In this document: positions 45,686 through 58,827 of the stretch, piece by piece
Numbering within the stretch: the stretch's first letter is position 1
Layout of the letters: each line of letters begins with the position of its first letter
Assembly: GCA_034440615.1 (NCBI GenBank)
Contig: JAOTOM010004125.1
Location: 62,001-126,000 of the forward strand
Source: Ashinkailepas kermadecensis
Taxonomy: Eukaryota; Arthropoda; Thecostraca; Neolepadidae
Length of the DNA stretch: 64,000 nt
Direction of reading: 5' to 3'
The notes under the pieces: model-generated
Told to the model about the DNA's origin: nothing
Database searches by the model: none
Seen by the model: the letters and a program-made list of their open reading frames with translations, nothing else
Translations under genes and position numbers: made by a program

Positions 45686-46292
45686 TATTTCAATGGCATA
45701 CACATCACTACAATCATGCTACATGAAACCATTCATTTGCGGTTCATAAAATGTTGGCGCACTTTTTCCAGATCTGGTTCAAAATTGCTCTGTTTATTGT
45801 TGTTCAGAAAGTCAGGGTGCACCATCTTAAAACTTGGTACTAATTTTAAGCTGATAATGGGCAAACACAGCTAATTGAAATCAAGGAACTAAAAGAATGC
45901 CCTTTCGTCTATGACGGCAGACAACCACTCTGATTATATTTTAATTGATTTGAATGAGCTAAATCTTACTGTTAATGAAAACTTGTCATATTTTTTTCGT
46001 ATTGTTATGTTTCCATTCTGTCTACTTCCAATAGCGATATTATGGGTAGGAATTAGCTAAGTGCGTTTCATATACATAGGTTGGTAGGAAACATTTGCAT
46101 TAACAAAATCCATCGAAATTATTTATCCAAATTGTTGCCATATCCGCCATTCGATTTTCAGCCCGCCGGTTTCAAACGCCGCAGTACCGGTGGCAGACAA
46201 TATTTTTAACTGGCTACCGCAACCTGGATCACTGCACGGCGCGACCGGAATGCCATGGACATGGCCAGAGCGCGGGACGTGTCGACGAGCCG
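45683..46292. other. No gene recognised; ADHFE1 3' flank
   Basis: AT-rich DNA on the 3' side of ADHFE1. I see no perfect AATAAA within about 200 bp downstream of the stop on the minus strand (GATAAATAA occurs near 46125) and no poly(A) tract long enough to prove retroposition. Confidence 0.35.
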
Positions 46293-47690
46293 TCAGTACA
46301 CGGTGAGCGACTGCTCGAACAGGCCGGCCAGCTCGTCCTCGCTCTGCGGCCGCGGCGCCAGCCTGGTGACCCGGTGCTGGGGCACGGTGCCCCTGACCAG
46401 GGCCGGCACGTCCTGTGAGCTGTAGCCGAGCGCCGACAGGCCGTTCTCCACCCGCATGTGCTGCATCAGCCGGAGCAGCCGGTCGGCGAGCAGGTCGCCG
46501 CCCTGCGCTGCGCTGCGGCCCGTCACGTCGACGCCCAGCAGCTGGGCGGCGCGCAGGTGCCGCTCCGGACACAGCGGTGCCGTGAAGCGGAACACGGCCG
46601 GCGCCGTCATCACCACCGACAGGCCGTGCGGGATGATGGCGTGCCGCGCCGGGTAGTCGGCCGGCCGGTGGTCGCGCACCAGACCCGAGATCGGGTAGCT
46701 CAGGCCGTGGCACAGGTGCACACCGGCGTTGCCGAAGCCGATGCCGGCGAGCGCGCTGGCCAGGTGCATCTGGCTGCGCGCCTCCACGTCGCCGGCGTCG
46801 CCCACCGACCGCTCGAAGTACTTGGCGACGATGCGCAGCGTCGCCTCCGCCCACGTGTCGGAGATGGGGTTGCTGCCCTGGTAGGCGGGCCGGTCGATGG
46901 GGTTGTCCGGCCGCGGCGATCGCTGGCTGTACGGCAACGCCGTGTAGGACTCGAGCGCGTGGCAGAGCACGTCGAAGCCGCTGTAGCACGCAACGCGCTC
47001 TGGCATCGACAGCGCGTGCAGCGGGTCGACGATGCCCAGCAGCGGGCGCAGCTGGCGGTAGGCGATGCCCGTCTTGGCGCGGAGCGGCTTGTGGTCGAAG
47101 ATGGCGATGCCGGTGGTCTCGGAGCCCGTGCCGGACGTGGTCGGCACGGCGATCAGCGGCTTCAGCTTGCCGGCGATCGGCTTGCCACGGCCGATGGGCG
47201 GATTGACGTAGTCGAGGAAGTCGGCGTCCGGGCTGCACAGGTACAGGTTGGCGACCTTCGCCGTGTCGATGACGCTGCCGCCGCCCACCGCCAGGAACGC
47301 GTCGAACGGCCGGCTCCGGGCGAACGCGATCGCGTGCGCCAGACTCTCGCTGTCGGGCTCGACGCGCACCTGGTCGTAGAGCTCGTAGTCGACCTTGTGC
47401 TTGTGCAGCGACTGGAGGGCCGCCCGGACGGGCGCCAGGTTCGCCAGGTTGGCGTCGGTCATCATGCACACCTTGCCGACGGCCAGGTTGTTGAAGTCCA
47501 TGCCGACCTCCTGCGTGGCAGCCGGGCCGTAGCGGATGTTGGAGCACGCCATCTCGAAGGCGTAGTCGGTGGTGGCGCCGGGCGCGGCGACCCAGCGCAC
47601 GGCGCCGCCCCCGCCGTGCGCCGGACACCGACACGCGGCGCGCTGCATCGCCTGCATCGTGGCCAGCACTCGGCCGAGTGCCGCCGCCAT
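46293..47690 (-). CDS. ADHFE1: Hydroxyacid-oxoacid transhydrogenase, mitochondrial (iron-containing ADH family)
   Basis: A complete 465-residue frame in a single exon. ADHFE1 couples oxidation of 4-hydroxybutyrate to succinate semialdehyde with reduction of 2-oxoglutarate to D-2-hydroxyglutarate in mitochondria. It aligns along its whole length with the vertebrate enzyme (about 467 residues). Visible motifs: AVGGGSVIDTAK (134-145, nucleotide-binding loop), PTTSGTGSETTG (183-194), and metal ligands Asp240 and His244 in GFDVLCHALESY, His328 in HLCHGLSYPISG and His355 in IPHGLS. The Arg-rich, acid-free N-terminus fits a mitochondrial presequence. The ATG at 47690 has a good context (A at -3, G at +4) and matches the family start; the longer frame to 47732 opens with GTG and is not used. 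GC content is very high, and antisense frames are shadows. Animal orthologues usually have many introns, so this may be a retrocopy or an intron-losing lineage. Confidence 0.95.
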   Translation of the reverse strand: MAAALGRVLATMQAMQRAACRCPAHGGGGAVRWVAAPGATTDYAFEMACSNIRYGPAATQEVGMDFNNLAVGKVCMMTDANLANLAPVRAALQSLHKHKVDYELYDQVRVEPDSESLAHAIAFARSRPFDAFLAVGGGSVIDTAKVANLYLCSPDADFLDYVNPPIGRGKPIAGKLKPLIAVPTTSGTGSETTGIAIFDHKPLRAKTGIAYRQLRPLLGIVDPLHALSMPERVACYSGFDVLCHALESYTALPYSQRSPRPDNPIDRPAYQGSNPISDTWAEATLRIVAKYFERSVGDAGDVEARSQMHLASALAGIGFGNAGVHLCHGLSYPISGLVRDHRPADYPARHAIIPHGLSVVMTAPAVFRFTAPLCPERHLRAAQLLGVDVTGRSAAQGGDLLADRLLRLMQHMRVENGLSALGYSSQDVPALVRGTVPQHRVTRLAPRPQSEDELAGLFEQSLTVY

Positions 47691-48172
47691 CTTGTCGCCG
47701 CCGGTCCGCCTTGCTACCACGCCTCGCGACACGCGCCGCCGCCGCCGGGAGCACGCGGTACACTGGTGACGCGTGGCAGCGGTTGTGCCGGTGCGGACGC
47801 TCTCCGTCCAAGGTCACCTTGTCTGGCATCGCGCCGGCCTCCACCGGTGGCCGGAGCGACTGCGGGCAATGTTTTGCAGTCAGGGGCGCAGCCAGGATAT
47901 CCCCAAGGGGGAGGAGGGCGACCACCTAATAAGTTTCAGCTTATTCAGTGCAAAGTGATATTTTCGACTCTTTGGTATGGATTAATATAAAACATTTTCT
48001 AAGGCGGGGGGGGGGGGATAGGGGGGGGTGCTTGGCAGCCAGAAACCGAACAGGAATTTTATGAGGGAGGGAGTAACTGCTCCTGGTGGCCCATGCTCAA
48101 TGCGTGCCCCTCCAGAAAAATGTAATGTCGGCATCATGGGCGTACCAATGTTCCAGACGGTGTGAGTAGGTT
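47691..48172. other. ADHFE1 upstream region; orphan hAT-like end at 47881
   Basis: GC-rich DNA (47691-47870) probably includes the 5' UTR and promoter; no TATA box is obvious. At 47881 CAGGGGCGCAGCCAGG has the form of a hAT terminus, but I could not find its partner. G-runs at 48004-48025 follow. Confidence 0.4.
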
Positions 48173-49537
48173 CACTGGCGGATCCAGGGGGGCATTCCGG
48201 CCATGGCCCCCCAAGCGCTTCAAAGGGGGGCATAGTGTCTTTTGGCCCCCCAAACCAACAAAAGTAAACTAAATTAAAATGCAGTAACCTTTGCTGACGT
48301 TAAAGAATAGCGTTCCGGGTGAAATAATCTCCAATTTTAAAGGTATTTTGTTATAATTGTTTGGAAGCACAATATGGTAGCATAGTAGATTCTGACACAT
48401 CGAGGGTTCTATGCTGTTGAAGTTCTGCTTACAGCAAGAGATGACGAAATCAGCAGTTTCATTATTCCTTCGTCAGATAGGTTCATGAAGTTTGTTTAGC
48501 CATTAACGGCAAGCGGACCCAGTGAGCCAGTTTTCGAAAGCGGAATTTGAACAGGATGTTTTTTTTTGCGAGTGACCAGTTGAGCCCAGTTGAGCAGCAT
48601 ATTTCGTATGTTGGTGTTGGGGCAAGGCCATATAGCCATATAGGTGTTGGGGTTGCTAAGATGAAGAGACAGGCTACATTGACTGATTTTTTCAAGAAGA
48701 ATAGCAAGAGGAGGTATGTATTTATATCCTGAATAGGAGATAACTGGCGGGTTTGCATGTAGGGGAGATTCGGGTGATAGGACCGGGCTATCAAAGTTTA
48801 AGGGTATTATTGCAGTTTAAGGTATCTACGAGACAAGTTTTACACATACCCTCATGCACTGGCGGATCCAGGAAGGGGCCATTCCGGCCATGGCCCCCGG
48901 AAGCGCTTAAAAGGGGGGCCATAGTGTCTTTTGGCCCCCGAAACCAACAGAAGTCAATTAAATTAAAATGCAGTAACCTTTGCCGAGGTTAAAAAATAGC
49001 GTCTGGATGAAAGAATCTCCAATTTTAAACAATTTTTTAAAATATATAATTGTTTGGAAGCCAGTATAGTAGCATAGTAGATTCTGACACACATCGAGGG
49101 TTCCATGCTGATCAAGTTTTGCTTACAGCAAGAGTTGACAAAATCGGATCCGCCAGTGTCCACGTGCACGAACGTTGACGTGGTACAAGACGTTGAACGT
49201 GAACGTGAACGTTTTGGTAAACGGAAAAAAAAATCCGGTAACATAGAAGCGGTGGAAGTAGGCTGGGGCCCCTACACAGGAAATTATGTTGTCAATTATT
49301 ATTTTACTTTTTATTTTATTTTACTTTTAATTATTATTTAAAAAATGTGCCCCTTTCCCAAATAGTGGTCTAAATCCGGTGCTTTTAACCAAAAATAGTG
49401 GGAGAATGGGCATCCTCCAAATCCGTTCGACCCCTCCCCTGATGCAATTCCAAGGTACGCCACTGGGGGAGGGGAGGGGGGTTGACGCCGAAAACCGAAA
49501 GTTGCCCCCCCAAACCGGTGGGCTAGATCCGCCAGTG
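48173..49537 (+). mobile_element. hAT-like transposon with internal second copy
   Basis: 1365 bp. Left end CACTGGCGGATCCAG and right end (reverse complement) CACTGGCGGATCTAG differ at one base of 15. Flanks AGTAGGTT (48165-48172) and GGTAGGTT (49538-49545) agree at 7 of 8, the hAT duplication size. Inside, 48857-49245 repeats the 48173-48450 left portion (same terminus, same GCCATGGCCCCC block, same AATGCAGTAACCTTTGC), so one member appears inserted in or duplicated within another. It also holds the transposase remnant listed separately. The copy at 1-272 belongs to the same family. Confidence 0.8.
48661..48715 (+). pseudogene. hAT-like transposase first-exon remnant
   Basis: ATG at 48661 opens MKRQATLTDFFKKNSKRR, the basic KRQ-TL-FF-K start seen at the N-terminus of many hAT/ZMYM-type transposases. 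AGGAG|GTATGT at about 48711-48719 looks like a splice donor. No BED finger, DDE or hAT dimerisation exon follows within the element, so the gene is broken. Confidence 0.5.
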
Positions 49538-49545
49538 GGTAGGTT

Positions 49546-50693
49546 CAACAATCCATTGAGGAGGGTGCAGTATGACAATTGCCAAGACTGCTGGATGTTG
49601 TTGGAAATTTATGAACCACTTTAGACGAACATTGTTATTCTTGGTCTCGAGGAAAATATCATAAAGCGGCTGCAATTCCGAGCACCTCAACATTTAGTCT
49701 TAGTCAGGACTCAAGGCTTGGTCCTTAATACTTGGTCCCTATGGGGTGTCAAATGACTGTTTGGGCGTTTTGTTGGCGCCTGTTGGCGGCTCTGGGTTGC
49801 TGTGTCGGGACGCTCAAGCTGATGTCAGTGCTGAATGTTCCGTGTCGTTAAACAGCTGCCAGTCCGCCGTTGGGGCCTGTGGGGGAAGACCTGCCCTGCT
49901 GATTGGTCTAAATTGGGCAGCTATTGGACGTTTATTTCGTTGTTGGGAGGGATCGCAAAATATTGTTCGACTCCAGCCGCGGTGCCCCCAGATATTTTGG
50001 TGTCAGCGGACTGTTGCTAGGAGCCCTGGATTAATATGCTTCTGACGGGCAGCCGGGTCGGGTCACTGCTGGGAGCATCAAGTCATTGGTACGGCACCCG
50101 GCCAGTGCTGAGGATCCGGCTGAGTGTGTAACAACAGGATGAAATTGGACGCCAATCAATTTTTGGAGCGGAGGGAGGGGTGGGGTGGGGTGGCCACACC
50201 ACAGTCCTTGAGGCTTCCGAGCCGCTGTCAGGATGTCTTGTCTCCAATTGGATCTTTGGGCTCTTGGACTGGTGCCCTCCGACCACTGTTGGGCTTCCAG
50301 ATATATTGTGTGCGCCTCATGCCTTTGGCGAGCTACTATTGGGTTTCCAGTGTGGCGTCTGGAACCCCTGTGCTGCTGGTAGGATCCAACGGCGCTGTTG
50401 ATTGCCTGGGACAGTGGGCGGGTCCGGAGCAGACAGTGGGCGGGTCCGGAGCTATTGCATAAGCCAAATGTCAGCATGGCTCCCCAAATTATCGCTGGGC
50501 TCGAGGCTGCTTTTGGGGCTCCGGGCGCTCCTGAGTTGCTCAGCAAGTCGCTGTTGGGACCTTTGGAACACTGCCTGCTCCGGTGCTCAATACTGGGCCC
50601 CCGGTCACTGTAATGGGCGCAGCTTAGTGCTGTTTCCCTGCGGTGGTGAAGCTGGTGGTTGCTGGCACGTCGTTGCCAGTAACCACGTTGCAG
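49546..50693. other. No gene recognised
   Basis: GC-neutral unique-looking DNA. A 22-bp direct repeat (GACAGTGGGCGGGTCCGGAG twice) lies at about 50411-50454. Open frames up to 171 codons on the minus strand have no recognisable domain. Confidence 0.4.
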
Positions 50694-50758
50694 CCATAGT
50701 GTAATTAAGCAACACTATGGCTGTACAACAACACTATGGTTGTTTAATTACACTATGG
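50694..50758. repeat. 65-bp inverted repeat with nested copies
   Basis: Arms 50694-50713 and 50739-50758 (CCATAGTGTAATTAAGCAAC type) match at 19 of 20. The 25-bp centre carries further CCATAGTGT/ACACTATGG pairs, so the 9-base motif occurs four times in alternating orientation and several hairpins are possible. Confidence 0.85.
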
Positions 50759-51219
50759 TGCAGGCAAGATGTTCAGTTCACAAGCTTCGCGGCTGTGGCA
50801 TGCATCCGTAGCCAAAGCATCTTACAGGATGTTTTCGCTTAGATTGAGTCCGCACCAGCTAGCGCCAGCAGCCGTCACGGGCGTTCTTCCGCCACGGCAT
50901 CGACAATGGGCGAGTCAGCAGCACTATCTTCGGTCAAGACTCAAGCCGTTACATCGACACGGAGCGACCCACATCACCCCTTGCGAAACATATTCTGTTT
51001 ATAGTTACAAATCCCATTTGCATCCTACCAGGAATATATACCTACTTACTACCTACCTTGCTACCTACTACTACTACAGGGTCCGCGTGGGGCCTCCTCG
51101 GCAATCTTCACAAAGGAACAGTATGTTGTAAGATCTTGCTTCCGCAACTCCAGGAAGCATCTACTGAGCGGAGATTCTGCTCTCGAGTTTCCCTATGAGT
51201 GGGCACAACTTGGCATTAA
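50759..51219. other. No gene assigned
   Basis: A 120-codon plus frame (50769-51131) reads basic and Tyr/Leu-rich; no domain recognised. (CTAC)n-like imperfect repeats at 51040-51078. Confidence 0.3.
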
Positions 51220-51246
51220 GGGGACTTTAGCTTAGCTAAAGTCCCC
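51220..51246. repeat. Perfect palindrome, 13-bp arms
   Basis: GGGGACTTTAGCT, one centre base, then its exact reverse complement. The flanks (TTAA / CTAA) extend it partly. Confidence 0.75.
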
Positions 51247-52551
<1,305 letters not shown>

Positions 52552-52964
52552 CAGGGGCGGGCCGAGGCACCCAAATGAGGTGAGGCAGAAACAAATCGGG
52601 ACCATACCCCCCTGCCCAGAACAAAATTTCCTAGGATTTTCCCCACTTGATTTCTTTGGTTCCGAAAATTCACAGCTGTTTCTCTCAGGGTGTGCCACTG
52701 GCTGAAAATTTTGAGATAAGGATGCACTTCAGCCTTCATGGAGCGGAGCCTTTTCCCCGCCGGAGGGGCACCACCTTCCATGAGGGGTACATGCCTCCAG
52801 ATCCCTCTGTATCCGCCCCTGCTTGGGCTTCCCAAAACAGCGTTGGCCTCCCTGGTCCTTTCTTGATGACGTGCCATTTTTCCTTAATTATAGATAAGGA
52901 TTTATCAGTGAGATCTCTTATTCTTGATGATGGTCGATATTGGTGGCGATGCTGTAGATAACAG

Positions 52965-52968
<4 letters not shown>

Positions 52969-53044
<76 letters not shown>
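52969..53044. repeat. (TA)n microsatellite
   Basis: A TA run inside the hAT-like insertion. Confidence 0.97.
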
Positions 53045-53047
<3 letters not shown>

Positions 53048-53639
53048 TGAGACAGAACATGGATTCCACAGATCCAGGGGCAGATCCAGGAATAATGTTG
53101 ACTAAGATAAAATGTTTCGGATTAAAGTTGTTTGAAAAACTACAATTCATATAGTCATGCTAGTGCATGTACTTTGGTAACTGAAACAAACATTAAGCAA
53201 GGTATTTTACATCAAATGGGTCTTTACATTACTACTTCTTCACACGCACACCAAAAAATATATTGAATGGACTGTCAACAATTTTTCCTAATATAGGCAC
53301 TTATTTGTCCATTCTACACAAGCATGGCACACCAAAAAGACGTATTAAAGGAAAATCCAATCAGTTTTGTATGCCAAACAAAAACCTTTTTTTGCTGATA
53401 TTGAAGCCCCTGTGAGCAAATCAGAAACAATAATGCATGGACTGGACTTGTTGAAGCTTACCCAGCAACTTCTTTAGATGCCATTTCTTTGGGAAATAAC
53501 ATATAAGCAAGATTTCCTTTCTTTGAAATCATGTCACCTAGCATTGATAATGCAGATGATACATTGATACATTGATGATACTCCAGTGATGTAGTGACAT
53601 TAGGTGATCCAACATCAGTAGGTTTAGGTGATCTAACAG

Positions 53640-54295
53640 CAGTAGATTATGTTAGGTTAGGTCAGGCTAGGTTAGCTTATTTTTTATTGTAATATTACAT
53701 AATTCTTCAATATATGCTGCCCTACAAAGAACACTTTTTCTGTATACTTCCAATATTTTGTTGACGTGAGGGGTATGACATCTGCATTGTCACAACAGAT
53801 GTTTTTTGTGGTTACCTGAAATGTTATTTGATTGATTTTGATGTTCTTTTGTTGGTAAATTTGTTCTTTAGGATGTTTTATGAATTCTTGGAATTTATTA
53901 TTCCAATGTAATGTTTATGAATGTGACTAAGATTATGGGACCAATCATGTTCTGTGCAAGTGCTTGCTTTTCAGGTTGTTAGCAAAATAGCACCAAAAAG
54001 GTGGTTTTGAGTTAGGTAACATAGAATAAAAAGAAATGTTGAAAAAAAGAAATAAAAATGCAACATAACGTAACCTAACCTAGACTAACCTCACTTTGGA
54101 GAAGAAAGAAAACCGAATTGTTTTATGCAATTTATATTCTTAACTTTTTAATTTAAGAAAAAACATAGTCCAGCCTAACCTAGCTTAACATCAGCTGCTT
54201 TTGAAGAAGAAAAAAGCTCCAAATAAAAAAGCAAATTTAACAAAAATTTCCAACTTAAAAAACCTAAACTAACCTAACCAAACCAAAGTTAACCC
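53640..54295. repeat. Degenerate TTAGG-like tracts in opposite orientations
   Basis: GTTAGGTTAGGTCAGGCTAG (from 53650) reads as imperfect TTAGG units on the plus strand. GTAACCTAACCTAGACTAAC (54069) and AACCTAAACTAACCTAACC (54260) read as CCTAA units. TTAGG is the ancestral arthropod telomere repeat; these short interstitial tracts are degenerate and inside the hAT-like element. Confidence 0.5.
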
Positions 54296-55418
54296 ATTTG
54301 TTTACTTTCTCGAGGAAAATTTGTATACAAATTTGTCTTGTTACCACCTTAAAGTACAGTAATACATTCTTTTCATCATGAAATGACTGCTTATTGAGAT
54401 GTAAGGACAACTTGAAGTTCTTATGTCAAAAAAGTTTTATTTTCACAAAGGTATATACAATTCTTTCAAATTACATCAAGACACTGGAAAAACACATTTT
54501 TTAACCAAAAGTACCCTAGGGGCTTCCACATATTTACCCAAATTGCATGCCTTGTACAGACCTAAAAAGTTGGTTTTGAGTCGCTTGGTACGGCCAAGTA
54601 AAGCATAATTCTCACATACTTCCAAATTCCTTGGATTTGGAAAGCTTAGTAGGTGCCTAACTAGGTACCTAAGCATAAGCTTAGAGCAACACTGTTTCAT
54701 AAAATGCAACTAGGTTTAGCATAATTTGAGATTGAAGAACAAGTTTGCTCCAAATCAGGCTGTTTTTTGTTTTGTTAGCTGGACTGATATGTCCGTCTTG
54801 GAAACACTAGTGAATGGATGTAATTTACAGAGCATCACATCAGCAAAAAACTAAGCATCACGTCAAAGTCCAGTAGGAGCCCACTGGTCACTATCATATT
54901 TTTTCGTTGGGCTTCCGGTTCTAGTATTTGCCACTTCTCGTACCTACCTAAGTGGGTGGGTAGGTAGCTTGCTCCTGCGGACACAATTCCGCACATTCCC
55001 TTATTTTCACGAATCAATAGGAACATTTTTTGTGCAGAACATGGCTCGATGTGCCTCAAAAGTGTCCCTCACACAGCGATTTCCATTAAGAGTAGAATTG
55101 ACTCCACTCCAAAAAGGCCGCATACCCTGCGCTTGTTATGACACGAAAGCGCACTATATGCCGATATGTGCCAGAGGCATGCGTTTGCCGACCGGTGGTA
55201 GAGCTGTTTTGTAGCTAAGATGCAAATGTGAACTTTATTTTTGATTATAATTACGATATTCACCATTGCATATTTGTGTCCAGTTGATCAACTTTCCTAT
55301 TTTCCAGTGGGTGAAAGCATCATTTATACGAAAATAATATACAAAAATACTTCTCAGCTCTACTCAGGTGAGGCACTGCCTTAGTGCCTTACATGGGCCG
55401 ACCGCCCCTGGCATCCAT

Positions 55419-55529
55419 ACTTATTTCATGGACACCTTCAGACATTGCAGATAACGAGCCTCCTCAGAAACTATCACTCAGAGGTTCTGAGTTTGTCCGA
55501 GATGGTGCCGGAAATGACCACATTTTAAA
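55419..55529. other. Short unique stretch
   Basis: Nothing supportable between the hAT-like element and the next minisatellite. Confidence 0.4.
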
Positions 55530-55738
55530 ATGAGGCCATGCATGATGGATGTCAAATGAGGTCACGTCTGATGGATGTCAAATGAGGTCACGTGTGATGG
55601 ATGTCAAATGAGGTCATGTCTGATGGATGTCAAATGAGATCACGTCTGATGGATGTCAAATGAGGTCACGTCTGATGGATGTCAAATGAGGTGACGTCTG
55701 ATGGATGTCAAATGAGATCACGTCTGATGGATGTCAAT
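55530..55738. repeat. 26-bp minisatellite, about 8 copies
   Basis: Units GATGGATGTCAAATGAGGTC plus ACGTCT with minor variants (GAGATC, CATG). Most units contain AGGTCA, the nuclear-receptor half-site motif. Confidence 0.93.
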
Positions 55739-57385
55739 AATGGATGCCGACAGGTTATGGATAATCGAGCTTGATCCCACCAAAATTGTGCGCATTGACC
55801 ACGCCAACTCCAAATCTATACCACCATTTTTGGCTGTTGTACATGAATCTGAATAAATATAATTATTATACGGTGCATTACATAAACAATGCACGGCGTT
55901 CATCTCAGAAACCGGTGAATTTCTGATGGGCCTGCGCCTACGAGCCTATAGGCGCACTGAAGCTTCTTGCTTCACGTAAATTCGATTATGATGCTCTTTC
56001 TCATAAGTTACGATACTTCGAAAGATAAATGAAATTTGAAGAGAAAATAGATTGGCTTACTATCTCAGATACAGCCCATGTTAGCATACAGTCTATAACC
56101 AAAGCAATGATGAAACATTTCCGCTGACAAGCGTACCAAGTGGGGGCTTGTTGGTGCACCATTCACTGAAACGCATATCTCCCAGCGCAATCTGAAGACC
56201 CCTGCAATGAACATACTTGTCAAGTTTATACTAGTTTATCTGTTAGATTAACATTACGTCCGTTTATCTGCCTGTCCAAAGGGCATTATGCTTTACAGCA
56301 CATGAGCTTCCATGATGAACTTCCGTGATAATTTTTGGCAAGCTATAGCAAAGCTAAAATACTTCGAAAACGCCCCGAAGGTGTAACAGTAAGCAGCAGC
56401 GCGTATTGATATTCCATTCAGATGTTACAAATGGGACGTTTGAAGAAAGCATCAGGGTTAAAACAGCAAGAAAATCAAGATACTCGTTGATTTCGGATCC
56501 GTTGTGTTAAGGTGTCAGTATCGTTAAGGTGATCAGAAAATGAGAAACACTCGACCAACCAGAGCTTCACGTCTGAACCGCATCAGTGGTGTGCCGCCGA
56601 ACGATTCACTTGATTCTGAAATACTCACAATCAGGCAGCTAACGAAGCAGAAATCAAATATTTGTCGAAGTGATCCAAGTTCCGACTAATCAGAAACTAC
56701 AGGAGATATTCGTACTGGTACGACTGCCCGTATGTGCTTCCAGTCTAGAAGAATCGCGACAAGGATTTGTGTCAATAATTCTCGATCACTTGTTTGAACG
56801 CGTTCAGAACATAAGCTTATTTGATCCGTAGACTTTCTTGTTAATACTGTGTGTGAGAGCAAAGTACACAGGCACCACCTGCTATGCTTTTTTGTAGTGT
56901 CACATTTAAGTTCATCTTTATATCCCAGTCACATCCAAAGTACTTCAGAAAGCCTTCAAGCTTAATACAATGCACACAGTGAGGACTGAGGCTGGGGAAT
57001 AGAAATGCTGATCTGACTTATTTTTCGTTCATGGTTGACAAAAAATCACCAGACAAAGAGTTGCTGAGGCTTGCGGTGTTGTTGCAATGTGTATTCGGTG
57101 ACATGGAGTTAAATACGCGCCAGCAATGCTAGTTGCCAGATGAAAAGAACCCTATGACATAAGGTCCGATCACGTCAGCATCTTTAGCCTATGTCAAGTC
57201 AGGTTACACAAAACTTGCTATTAACCCATTTATAACATTTTGTGTTCGGTCCAGGTGGAATGGTTCTTAACATATGTTATGAATTGTAACTTTGTAGATC
57301 TTATTCCACGACTTCATTGGTCACCATTATTTCCAGGAGCTTTGTGTTGCTAAAGACGTCCGTGTCGCAGAGGAGCCACCCGAAC
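55739..57385. other. No gene recognised
   Basis: About 1.6 kb of unique-looking, AT-leaning DNA; no open frame longer than about 60 codons and no repeat. Confidence 0.4.
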
Positions 57386-57394
57386 CGGTTCTGA

Positions 57395-57650
57395 GTTGTT
57401 CGGGAGGGATCCAGCAAACCCTCCATAGGGACCGCTGACTTGAGGGATCCGGCACACCCTCCATAGGGTCCGCTGACTTGAGGAGGGATCCAGCACACCC
57501 TTCACAGGGTCCGTTGACTTGAGGAGGGATCCAGCACATCCTTCACAAGGTCCGCTGACTTGAGGGATCTAGCACACCCTCCACAGGGTCCGCAGACTCG
57601 AGGAGGGTTTCAGCACACCAACCACAGGGTCCGCTGACTTCGGGGAGCCT
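57395..57650. repeat. Minisatellite of about 38-43 bp, 6 copies
   Basis: Units contain GAGGGATCCAGCACACCCT, CCA(T/C)AGGGTCCGCTGACTTG. Copies vary in length through GAGGA insertions. Confidence 0.88.

Positions 57651-58822
<1,172 letters not shown>

Positions 58823-58827
<5 letters not shown>

Larger units (their letters stand above)
52552..55410. mobile_element. hAT-like insertion, 2.86 kb, non-autonomous
   Basis: The left end CAGGGGCGGGCCGAGG and right end (reverse complement) CAGGGGCGGTCGGCC share the first nine bases and later positions. Flanks GTATCCAT (52544-52551) and GCATCCAT (55411-55418) agree at 7 of 8. The right end has a hairpin AGGCACT-AAGGC-AGTGCCT. Orphan hAT-type ends also lie inside (reverse end near 52805-52815; CAGGGGCAGATCCAGG at 53075), so it is a nest of related elements. 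The AT-rich interior contains no transposase frame. Confidence 0.75.

Noticed and set aside
47691..47732. Longer ADHFE1 N-terminus starting at 47732
   Set aside because: The upstream start codon is GTG. The ATG at 47690 has a good Kozak context and aligns with the known family start.
46123..47990. 600-residue minus-strand and 510-residue plus-strand frames over ADHFE1
   Set aside because: They are GC-rich shadows of the ADHFE1 coding sequence, in another frame and in antisense, without any family resemblance.
48857..49158. Separate 302-bp MITE ending at GGATCCGCCAGTG
   Set aside because: The sequence after 49158 is shared with the copy at 180-272, so the motif is internal; the flanking 8-mers (CCCTCATG and TCCACGTG) do not match either.
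53640..54295. True telomere or chromosome end
   Set aside because: The TTAGG-like units are few, degenerate, in opposite orientations, and lie inside a transposon.
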